In this document: positions 57,310-64,000 of the stretch, piece after piece | Numbering within the stretch: position 1 is the stretch's first letter | How the letters are laid out: each line of letters begins with the position of its first letter | Origin: Oxalobacteraceae bacterium | GTDB taxonomy: Bacteria; Pseudomonadota; Gammaproteobacteria; Burkholderiales; Burkholderiaceae_D | Direction: 5' to 3' | Assembly: GCA_947448025.1 (NCBI GenBank) | Contig: CANFLV010000001.1 | Location: 62,001 to 126,000, forward strand | Length of the DNA: 64,000 bases | Program-made: the position numbers and the translations under genes | Notes under the pieces: generated by a model | The model's input: the letters and a program-made list of their open reading frames with translations, nothing else | What the model was told of the DNA's origin: nothing | Databases searched by the model: none

Positions 57310-58020
57310 ATGCAGCCAGTTCATCCAACAATACGCGTTTTGCTGGTCGACGATCACCCGACGATTCTTTGGGGCTTGACTGCGCTGATTCAGGGCGAGC
57401 GACCGCGCATGGAAGTGGTCGGCAGTGCTTCCAGCTTTGACGACGTGTTCAGCGCGCTGCGCAATCTTGCGCCAAATATCGTCCTGCTGGATATCGATCT
57501 TGGCGGAAAATCCACGCTGGAAATCTTGCCTGATATTGTGGCTAATCCGCTGACCCGGGTTTTAGTCCTGACAGGTACGCGCGAACGCAATGTCCTGGAT
57601 CTTGCCGTACAACGTGGCGCACGCGGAATTTTGAAGAAGGACGCATCGGCCGAACAAATCGTCAAAGCGATCACGAAAGTCCATCAGGGCGAACTCTGGC
57701 TTGATCGTGAATCGCTCACGCGGGTGTTCGATGGTATGGTCCATGCCAGCCAGGATCAACGGCCGGATATCGAGCAGACCAGGCAGGCGAGTCTGACGGC
57801 CAAAGAAAAGCTCATCGTGGCTGCAGTCGTGAGTGAAACTGGCGCGACGAACAAGGTCATTGCGGATCAGCTCTTCATTTCAGAACATACCCTGCGCAAC
57901 CATCTCACGTCCATTTACCAGAAGCTGCAAGTCAGCAGCCGGCTGGGTCTCTACGTATATGCCTCCAAGCACAATATTGGTAAAGCCGACGCCGGCGGCG
58001 AGGCGGGCATGGTCATTTAA
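57310..58020 (+). CDS. NarL/FixJ-family response regulator
   Basis: 236 aa. Receiver domain about 8-122 with acidic pocket VDDH (13-16), phospho-acceptor Asp61 (LLDIDLGG), Thr in VLTGT and Lys in ILKKDAS; LuxR-type helix-turn-helix about 160-225 (LTAKEKLIVAAVV, then NKVIADQLFISEHTLRNHL). Pairs with the kinase upstream. Its stop codon overlaps the stop of tadC on the other strand by four bases (58017-58020). Confidence 0.93.
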   Translation: MQPVHPTIRVLLVDDHPTILWGLTALIQGERPRMEVVGSASSFDDVFSALRNLAPNIVLLDIDLGGKSTLEILPDIVANPLTRVLVLTGTRERNVLDLAVQRGARGILKKDASAEQIVKAITKVHQGELWLDRESLTRVFDGMVHASQDQRPDIEQTRQASLTAKEKLIVAAVVSETGATNKVIADQLFISEHTLRNHLTSIYQKLQVSSRLGLYVYASKHNIGKADAGGEAGMVI

Positions 58021-58919
58021 TGAGTCAAAGCCGATAAGGTTCGGATTAATTTGATCGCAGCAGGACCCAGCATGACCAGCAGGACGCTGGGGAAAATGAA
58101 AAAAACCAGCGGAAACAGCATTTTCGTCGGTAATTTTTCTGCCAATATTTCTGCGCGCAATTGTCTTTGATGGCGTAAATCGCTGGAAAAATTACGCACG
58201 GACTCGCCAATGCTGGCGCCGTGCGCCTCAGCTTGCGTGAGCATCGTAGCGAAGGCCAGTATTTCTTCAACACCTGTTCTCGCCGCCAATTGCTGCAATG
58301 CAGTTTCTCTGTTGCCGCCAGCGCGCACCGCGAGATTCGTCAGGTGCAGTTCTTCCGCCATGATGGTGCTCGTGCGGTGGATTTCCTTAGCCACCATATT
58401 GAGCGCTGCATCAATGCCCAGGCCTGCTTCAATGCAGACCAATAACAGGTCAGCGACATCGGGAAAGGCTACAAAGACTTCGCGTTGGCGCTGCCGCATA
58501 GTCCAGTTCAAAATACCATTCGGTAAATACCAGCCGACTGTGGCCGCCAGCAAGACGCTGTTGGCCAGCTTGAATCCATTCAGGTTCGTTTTCAAGTCGA
58601 GTATGCAGTAAGCCAACCCGGCAAAAATCAGCGGCAGCAGCGTTTTAGCACTAAAAAATAGCAGATGGACGTCTCCATGCGAAAAGCCCGCCGAGGTGAA
58701 TTTTGCGTGTATTTCCGCATTTTCCTGTTCGCCAGTCGGTGTCGATAGTTTGGCAAGCGGCGCCAGGAACCTGGCGACCGTCTTGCACCATTGATTCTGC
58801 TCTGGCGCAGGCATGAGCGCATTAATTTTGCTTTGCATTTTGCGTGGCGCCTGCCAAAAATAGAGCGCCGCACAGCCCGCGATCACGGCAAGGAAAATCA
58901 GTCCGGGAAATAAGATCAT
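58017..58919 (-). CDS. tadC: Tad pilus inner-membrane platform protein TadC
   Basis: 300 aa from ATG at 58919 (MILFPGLIFL), after GGAG; a longer in-frame ATG overlaps tadB. Type II secretion F-domain family: spans at both ends, cytoplasmic core with the conserved FPDVADLLLVCIEAGLGIDAAL motif. Forms the inner-membrane platform of the Tad machine together with TadB. Last gene of the tad operon. Confidence 0.92.
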   Translation of the reverse strand: MILFPGLIFLAVIAGCAALYFWQAPRKMQSKINALMPAPEQNQWCKTVARFLAPLAKLSTPTGEQENAEIHAKFTSAGFSHGDVHLLFFSAKTLLPLIFAGLAYCILDLKTNLNGFKLANSVLLAATVGWYLPNGILNWTMRQRQREVFVAFPDVADLLLVCIEAGLGIDAALNMVAKEIHRTSTIMAEELHLTNLAVRAGGNRETALQQLAARTGVEEILAFATMLTQAEAHGASIGESVRNFSSDLRHQRQLRAEILAEKLPTKMLFPLVFFIFPSVLLVMLGPAAIKLIRTLSALTH

Positions 58920-58959
58920 GCTATTGCTCCATGCAAGGACAGGAGGGACAGGGCGCGAC

Positions 58960-59952
58960 TTACACCCGGATATGGGCAATTTTTCGCAAAATAAGTATGC
59001 CGACGGTCATCAGGAATAATCCGACTTTGACAAGCGTCACGCCGATCGGATCGTTCCACAGTGGCGCCATCAGTTTAGGGTTGAGCAGGTTCAGTACTGC
59101 CGCCAATACAAAGGGCAATAGCGCCAGCACCCATCCTGTCAATCTGGCCTCCGTCGCCAACACCTTGACCTTGTCGGAAAACCTTTGTCGTTCGCGTATC
59201 AGGCGACTCAAATTGTCGAGTATCTCTGTCAGTTTTCCGCCCATTTCACGATGGATCATCAGGGCGATGACAAAGTAATCGAAGTCGGCATGCGGGACGC
59301 GCAGCGTCAGCTTGCTGAGTGCCTGCTGCAGCGATCCGCCGAAACTGATCTCATTGCGCACGATGCGAAATTCGCCAGCGATCGGCTCCGGTACCTTCTC
59401 GGCGATCATATCGAGGCAATTGACGAGGGTCTGCCCTGTGCGCATGCCGCGCACCAGAAAATCAAGGACTTGCGGTAATTGCCGCGCCAGTTTGGCCAGA
59501 CGTTGTGCGCGTTTTCGCCTCAGGTACAAGGCCGGCAGGCCAGCGGCGGCGAGCCCCAGGACTGAGGCCATGGGCAAGGGGGCGTGCATGAACCAGAGCA
59601 GCGCCGCTAGCACCAGCAGACTGCTCAGCAGGGACAGGGATAAAAATCGCCCGATGCGCAAGTCGATGCCGGACTGGCCTACCCAGCGTTCGAAGGCCAG
59701 CAGGCGCGGGAACATGCGTTGCAAATGTTGTGTGGCTGGCAGTGCGGCGAGCAGCGACAGCTTTTCGAGCTGCGCATGCCGTTCGAGATGGGCAGTCCTG
59801 ACAAGATTTTGCAGTCTCTCGGCCAGTTTCTTTGGCGCTGGCGCGCGCCAGGATTGCCAAAACAGCCGCATGCTTTCCAGCAGCAGCACCCCGGACAAAA
59901 AGCCCAACACGACCACGACGAGCGGAAAATCACCGACGAATAGGGCAGACAT
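58960..59952 (-). CDS. tadB: Tad pilus inner-membrane platform protein TadB
   Basis: 330 aa from ATG at 59952 (MSALFVGDFPL). Same fold family as TadC: N-terminal spans, a cytoplasmic T2SSF domain with LPQVLDFLVRGMRTGQTLVNCL and the E-x3-G-GSLQQAL segment, then two C-terminal spans. The long basic extension before the chosen start (nucleotides up to 60099) overlaps tadA and lacks family features, so I exclude it. Confidence 0.92.
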   Translation of the reverse strand: MSALFVGDFPLVVVVLGFLSGVLLLESMRLFWQSWRAPAPKKLAERLQNLVRTAHLERHAQLEKLSLLAALPATQHLQRMFPRLLAFERWVGQSGIDLRIGRFLSLSLLSSLLVLAALLWFMHAPLPMASVLGLAAAGLPALYLRRKRAQRLAKLARQLPQVLDFLVRGMRTGQTLVNCLDMIAEKVPEPIAGEFRIVRNEISFGGSLQQALSKLTLRVPHADFDYFVIALMIHREMGGKLTEILDNLSRLIRERQRFSDKVKVLATEARLTGWVLALLPFVLAAVLNLLNPKLMAPLWNDPIGVTLVKVGLFLMTVGILILRKIAHIRV

Positions 59953-59977
59953 GGCGGATCTCGCTTTCAGGCTTGTA

Positions 59978-61324
59978 TCAGCGGTAATGCTGGCCGGGAT
60001 TGAACATCGACGGGGGGCACGGTATGCCAAACAACTGTAATTTTTCACAGAACTGCGGGCGCACGCCGGTCGCGTAAAAATGGCCAAGGATCGCGCCATC
60101 TTCGCCCACGCCGGTCTGCCTGTAAGCGAAAATTTCCTGCATCGCGATCATGTCGCCATTCATGCCGGTGATCTCCTGGATGCTGGTGACCTTGCGCTTG
60201 CCATCGGACAGACGCAGCACCTGGATTACTACCGTGATGGCCGAAGCGATTTGCTGGCGCAGCGCCTGGTGCGGTAAATTCAGATTGGCCATGCCGACCA
60301 TATTCTCCAGCCGCGCCAGTGCATCCCGTGGCGTATTCGCATGTACGGTCGTTAATGATCCCTCGTGGCCGGTATTCATTGCCTGCAGCATGTCGGCCGC
60401 TTCCGCGCCACGGACTTCACCGATGATGATGCGGTCGGGGCGCATGCGCAGGGCGTTGATGACCAGTGCGCGTTGGGTGATTTCGCCCTTGCCTTCGCTG
60501 TTCATGGGCCGCGTTTCCAGGCGCACCACATGCGGCTGTTGCAGTTGCAGCTCGGCGACGTCCTCGATCGTGACCAAGCGCTCGGCCGCCGGAATATAGC
60601 CGGACAAAATATTCAGCAAAGTCGTCTTGCCGGCGCCTGTGCCGCCTGAAATGAGGATGTTGACCTTGGCCTTGCACAGGCCTTCGATCACGCTCGCCAT
60701 GGCAGGCGTGAGACTTTTCATGGTCCCGACGAGATCATGCATGTTCAGCGCAATGCGGGCGAATCGACGAATCGAGACGGTCGCGCCATCAAGTGCGATC
60801 GGCGCAATCACCGCATTGACGCGCGAGCCATCAGGCAAGCGCGCATCGACCATGGGGCTCGATTCATCGATGCGTCGACCAACCATCGAGACGATCTTGT
60901 CGAGGATGCGCAGCAGGTGTGCCTCATTGGAAAAGGACACCTTGGTTTCTTCCAGGATGCCTTTGCGTTCAACATAAATTTTGTCAAAACGGTTCACGAG
61001 AATATCGGACACCGTTGGGTCAGCCATCAATATTTCCAGCGGTCCCAGGCCAAACATTTCATGCTGAATGTCGCGCTTGATCGAGCTTCGTTCCGCTTCG
61101 TTGACGACCGCCTTTTCTTCCTGCAAAAGGCGATCCACCATATTGTTGATCTCGACTTGCAAGGCGTCCGGCACAAGGATCTCCAGCGACGCTAGATCAC
61201 AGCGCTCAAGCAGCTTCATGTGTAGCCGGCTCATTAGCAATTTGTACGCATGGCTGCTGGTCGGCGCGTCTGCTACAGCGCCAGGTTCAATAGCGGCAAG
61301 CTTGAATTTATCCCTGAATGCCAT
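59978..61324 (-). CDS. tadA: Tad pilus secretion ATPase TadA (CpaF)
   Basis: Hexameric ATPase that drives pilus assembly and retraction. 448 aa from ATG at 61324 after CGGAG. Walker [10 protein letters not shown] at 227-235, Asp and His boxes ([15 protein letters not shown]), Walker [12 protein letters not shown], Arg finger region RLETRPMN. Fits the CpaF-type GspE-like subfamily. Starts 25 bases upstream of tadB. Confidence 0.96.
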   Translation of the reverse strand: MAFRDKFKLAAIEPGAVADAPTSSHAYKLLMSRLHMKLLERCDLASLEILVPDALQVEINNMVDRLLQEEKAVVNEAERSSIKRDIQHEMFGLGPLEILMADPTVSDILVNRFDKIYVERKGILEETKVSFSNEAHLLRILDKIVSMVGRRIDESSPMVDARLPDGSRVNAVIAPIALDGATVSIRRFARIALNMHDLVGTMKSLTPAMASVIEGLCKAKVNILISGGTGAGKTTLLNILSGYIPAAERLVTIEDVAELQLQQPHVVRLETRPMNSEGKGEITQRALVINALRMRPDRIIIGEVRGAEAADMLQAMNTGHEGSLTTVHANTPRDALARLENMVGMANLNLPHQALRQQIASAITVVIQVLRLSDGKRKVTSIQEITGMNGDMIAMQEIFAYRQTGVGEDGAILGHFYATGVRPQFCEKLQLFGIPCPPSMFNPGQHYR

Positions 61325-61411
61325 GGCAAATTTCTCCGTCCGATCATGTTAAATCGAGCTCTCGCAGTTCGCGGATTGGATGTACCAGCTGTATCAGGTG
61401 CATCAGGTGCA

Positions 61412-62557
61412 TCAGCTTCGCCTGAAGACCCGCACAAAAAAGCCGCGCTCTTTTTTACCCGTCGGTTCAAGTGACTCCATCAAGTCGACCAGGCATTTAG
61501 ATACGCCATTGGCGCGCGCGGTACCCGCCAGGGGCTGGCCATAATTGATGGCGGTGCTGACTTCGCGGTACGCATTGACGATCAGATGCAAATGCTCAGT
61601 GTCGAGCAGACGACGCATATCGTCCGTGCCAATTTCGCTGCTTTGCTCATAGCGATTCACGATCCATGCGCATTTTTGTGCAGGATAGCCGAGCGAGCGG
61701 AACGCGTTTAATAGTTTTCCGGCATTGCGCAGAGTGGGCAGGCTGGCTTGCACAACCGGGAAAATTCGCGTGGCGCGGTCAAGCACCTTGATCGATCGCG
61801 CTTCGAGCGTGCGCGCCATGTCGACGATGACGACATCATATTGCAATACCGCCAGCGCGAGGATGGCGTCGATCTGTTCGGCCGTGATGTCGAGTGCCTG
61901 CGAAGGTTCCTCGGGCGCGGCCAGGATACTGAAATTTTGCGTGATCTGGATCGAACTCGTCGCCAGCAAGGTCGCGTCCAGTCGACTGATATCGCGCGCC
62001 ACATCGGCCAGGGTGGATGCCGGTTTTTGGTCATGAAAAAATGACAGTGCATCGCCGAATTGCAAATTCAAATCGATCAGCAAGACAGACTTTTTCGGGG
62101 CCAGCAGATAGCCCAGCTGCGTGGCCAGAAAGGTTGCGCCGCACCCGCCTTTGCATGACATGAAGGCGAGGACCTTTCCGTATTTCCTGTCCTTGGCACC
62201 GGCCATCTTGCTGGCCATACGCAGAACCGCTGCTTCGAGTGCGGCGGTACTGGCCGGGGATGGCAGCACCTCACGCACCCCTGCGCGCATGGCTTGGATC
62301 AGAAAATCCGGACTCGGCAGAGGGCAGGACAGCAAGAGCGCAATGTTCGGGAATTGACTGGTCATCTCCTCAACCAGTTTGAGGTCGGCGGCGTCGACAT
62401 TGTCGGCTTCCAGCAGCATCAAGTTCGGCGCGCCAAGCTTGGCCGTGCTGCACATTTTGTCTGACGCGCCTTCGACCAAAATGACGTCATGCGCAGTGAA
62501 TGCCTCGGCGACCTCTTGCAGGCGCTTTGCACTACTGGAAATGACGGCGATCTTCAT
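61412..62557 (-). CDS. tadZ: Tad pilus localisation ATPase TadZ (CpaE-like)
   Basis: 381 aa. N-terminal receiver-like domain (about 1-115) in which the usual phospho-Asp position reads Glu50 (LLEAD), so it is unlikely to be phosphorylated normally; C-terminal MinD/ParA-like ATPase with deviant Walker A KGGCGAT at 136-142 and LLIDLNLQFGDAL. TadZ proteins place the Tad machine at the pole. Strong ribosome-binding site (AGGGAG) ahead. A short 9-bp tandem repeat lies across its stop codon. Confidence 0.92.
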   Translation of the reverse strand: MKIAVISSSAKRLQEVAEAFTAHDVILVEGASDKMCSTAKLGAPNLMLLEADNVDAADLKLVEEMTSQFPNIALLLSCPLPSPDFLIQAMRAGVREVLPSPASTAALEAAVLRMASKMAGAKDRKYGKVLAFMSCKGGCGATFLATQLGYLLAPKKSVLLIDLNLQFGDALSFFHDQKPASTLADVARDISRLDATLLATSSIQITQNFSILAAPEEPSQALDITAEQIDAILALAVLQYDVVIVDMARTLEARSIKVLDRATRIFPVVQASLPTLRNAGKLLNAFRSLGYPAQKCAWIVNRYEQSSEIGTDDMRRLLDTEHLHLIVNAYREVSTAINYGQPLAGTARANGVSKCLVDLMESLEPTGKKERGFFVRVFRRS

Positions 62558-62579
62558 TGCGCTCCCTGATTAAAATGCT

Positions 62580-63197
62580 TTATTTCGCCAGGCGGGGTGG
62601 TGTGGTGACACCAACGTCCAGCGGCGGCAGGCTGCCCTCAGAAGTCGCACCGGGTGACGGCAGTACGGCGACAGCCGTGGCGCTGAGACTGACGCCGGCT
62701 GAGTGAAATAGCGTTTGAAAAATTGGCATGAGCGGGCCGCCATTTTTATCCGGTGATTTTGTGATCGTGACTTTGACGGCGGGTAGGTAATCGCTGCCGG
62801 GGGACGTCGTGACGTCGATAAATTCAGTTCCGGCCTGCGCCTCAGACAGCGGCTGCCAAAAGCCGACTTGAACACTGTCATCATCGTCGCTGTAAAAGGC
62901 GATGCGATCAGCTGTGTTCCTGCTTAATTGATCCAGAGCTTTAGCCTTTGCCCTGGTCCAGTTCAGCGTGTCTTGCTTGATTGCCAGGCAGTGTGTGCTC
63001 GACTCTGGATCGCTGATTCTGTTCAGGCAGGCCGCACCCGCGAGGGCCGCCGCATCGGCGCCATTTTGCATTTCGCTTTGAACGATGAACAGGCGCGTGA
63101 TGTTGAAAGTTAGCAACGCAAAGCCGATCATGGCCGCTAGTGACACGGCAGCCATGATCAGGATGGAACCTGCCTGTTTATGTGTCGTCTTATTCAT
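62580..63197 (-). CDS. TadG-like pilus-associated protein, short form
   Basis: 205 aa. An N-terminal hydrophobic segment (about 8-33, QAGSILIMAAVSLAAMIGFAL) is typical of TadG/TadE-like minor pseudopilins, followed by QNGADAAALAGAACL, which matches the TadG-like domain. It lacks the von Willebrand A domain of full TadG. The start overlaps the tadE stop by eight bases. Confidence 0.82.
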   Translation of the reverse strand: MNKTTHKQAGSILIMAAVSLAAMIGFALLTFNITRLFIVQSEMQNGADAAALAGAACLNRISDPESSTHCLAIKQDTLNWTRAKAKALDQLSRNTADRIAFYSDDDDSVQVGFWQPLSEAQAGTEFIDVTTSPGSDYLPAVKVTITKSPDKNGGPLMPIFQTLFHSAGVSLSATAVAVLPSPGATSEGSLPPLDVGVTTPPRLAK

Positions 63198-63645
63198 GCA
63201 TCATGCTCGTTGTTGCGCTCAGCCTGACTGCGCCGCTCTCTGAGGTAAGCCTGGTAAGCCCTTGATAGGCGGTCCAGAACAAACCGGTCGGGATATAGCT
63301 GATTTCGACGCTGACTTGATCGCCAAATGTCGGTGTGCTCGTCGCCGTCGCGGTAGAAGCCAGCGTTGCGGTGACATTGCATAGTGGTGTGCCGGGCGTA
63401 TGATCAAATGAGATCAAGGCGCTGCTGATGGAGGCACATGCGGCTTGGGCGATCTGCGCTGCGTCCCATGGGCTGCTACTGAAGACGACCGCCTGCCGTG
63501 CGAAGTCCCGGCTGGCATGGGTAATGACGGCCTTGTTATAGGCAAACAGGCTGGCATCAACACCCAACAGGATGATCAGTATCATCACAGGAAAGACCAG
63601 TGCAAATTCGATGAGTTGCGCGCCCCTCTGTTTGCTTTGTCGCAT
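63190..63645 (-). CDS. tadE: Tad minor pseudopilin TadE
   Basis: 151 aa from ATG at 63645, chosen for AGGA eight bases upstream; a second ATG three codons earlier is possible. Prepilin-like leader: Gly8 followed by AQLIEFAL, so Glu lands at +5 of the mature protein, then a hydrophobic helix (FALVFPVMILIILLGV). Processed by the Tad prepilin peptidase, whose gene is not in this window. Confidence 0.9.
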   Translation of the reverse strand: MRQSKQRGAQLIEFALVFPVMILIILLGVDASLFAYNKAVITHASRDFARQAVVFSSSPWDAAQIAQAACASISSALISFDHTPGTPLCNVTATLASTATATSTPTFGDQVSVEISYIPTGLFWTAYQGLTRLTSESGAVRLSATTSMMHE

Positions 63646-63681
63646 GGCTGTCATCCTGATTACATAGGATCCTGCTCGGAG

Positions 63682-63710
63682 AAAAATGAGAGGCGGATTA
63701 CCGCCTCTCA
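63682..63710 (-). terminator. Strong intrinsic terminator between flp and tadE
   Basis: On the minus strand: TGAGAGGCGG (63710-63701), loop TAAT, CCGCCTCTCA (63696-63687), then T5 (63686-63682). A perfect 10-bp GC-rich stem. It would make flp a highly expressed short transcript with limited read-through into the assembly genes. Confidence 0.9.
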
Positions 63711-63753
63711 AAACGTGGGAGCTTTAATTCATCGGCTCGTCACGGACTTGCGA

Positions 63754-63951
63754 TCAGGGGAGCGAATTGGTAAGAATAAGTGTTACGGCAGCAAATATGG
63801 CGTCGATTTCGGCGCCCAATTGGCCCAATGCTGTTGCGCATGCTGCCGATACCAAGGCGCCAAGCAGTCCGTATTCAATCATTGCAGTACCTTCTTCGTC
63901 GCGTACAAATGCCAGCACGGATGTTTTCAATGTGTCGATCATGGTTTTCAT
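63754..63951 (-). CDS. flp: Flp-type major pilin
   Basis: 65 aa prepilin: short leader ending EEG at residue 21, cleavage expected before TAMIEYGLL, giving a 44-aa mature pilin with Glu5-Tyr6, the pair diagnostic of Flp pilins, and one hydrophobic helix. Ribosome-binding site AAGGAA just before the ATG. First visible gene of the tad operon on this strand; whatever lies further upstream is cut by the window edge. Confidence 0.95.
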   Translation of the reverse strand: MKTMIDTLKTSVLAFVRDEEGTAMIEYGLLGALVSAACATALGQLGAEIDAIFAAVTLILTNSLP

Positions 63952-64000
63952 GTCAATTCCTTTTAAACGTTAAGTAAAAGTCCTGCTTACCTTTCCTGCT

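Overview
The window looks like chromosomal core of a betaproteobacterium, most likely order Burkholderiales and probably family Oxalobacteraceae (Herminiimonas/Janthinobacterium type). This is inferred from gene order and protein flavour: fimV-truA-trpFBA-accD-folC-dedD-cvpA-purF, ilvIHC-psd-pssA-leuA, rpsO-pnp, tpiA-secG-tRNA-Leu(GAG)-nuoA..N followed by a DUF2818 gene. No species can be named from the sequence alone. Coding density is high. I see no insertion sequence, phage, CRISPR array or integron.

Layout. 1-12.6 kb (+): end of fimV, then tryptophan synthesis (trpF, trpB, trpA), fatty-acid carboxylation (accD), folate (folC), division/colicin-type proteins (dedD, cvpA), purine synthesis (purF) and a methionine-type PLP enzyme. 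12.6-20 kb (mostly -): an accessory stretch with a LOG-family enzyme coupled to a TetR regulator, a GNAT acetyltransferase, a three-gene unit (Tat-exported subunit, GMC flavoprotein dehydrogenase, membrane-anchored lipase-like hydrolase), and an ECF-like sigma factor heading an operon with DUF3619, DUF3106 and RDD membrane proteins. 20-28 kb (+): a long ilv leader, then ilvI, ilvH, ilvC, a SIMPL protein, phospholipid genes psd and pssA, and leuA. 28-34.6 kb: small heat-shock protein (-), an orphan MASE1-like membrane protein, rpsO, pnp, a quinone oxidoreductase, tpiA, secG and tRNA-Leu. 34.8-49.7 kb (+): the complete 14-gene nuo operon for respiratory complex I, with hairpins in several of its larger intercistronic gaps and a His/Asp-rich insert in NuoL. 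49.7-55.4 kb: DUF2818, a NUDIX hydrolase, a zinc-ribbon protein I do not recognise, a COQ8-like ABC1 kinase, ETF-ubiquinone oxidoreductase and an SDR dehydrogenase. 55.6-64 kb: a NarL-type two-component pair (+) converging on a Tad/Flp pilus operon (-) that reads flp, tadE, tadG-like, tadZ, tadA, tadB, tadC.

How it fits together. Most genes are primary metabolism and respiration: aromatic and branched-chain amino acids, purines, phosphatidylethanolamine synthesis (PssA then Psd), NADH entry to the quinone pool (Nuo), and electron entry from acyl-CoA dehydrogenases (ETF-QO). The parts with the most unexplained biology are the sigma/DUF3619/DUF3106/RDD operon, the Tat/GMC/lipase unit, the ilv leader, and the Tad pilus block with a strong hairpin terminator after the pilin gene and a neighbouring histidine kinase whose ATP-binding region looks degenerate. 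None of these is proven to be a new system; each is given below with a decisive test.
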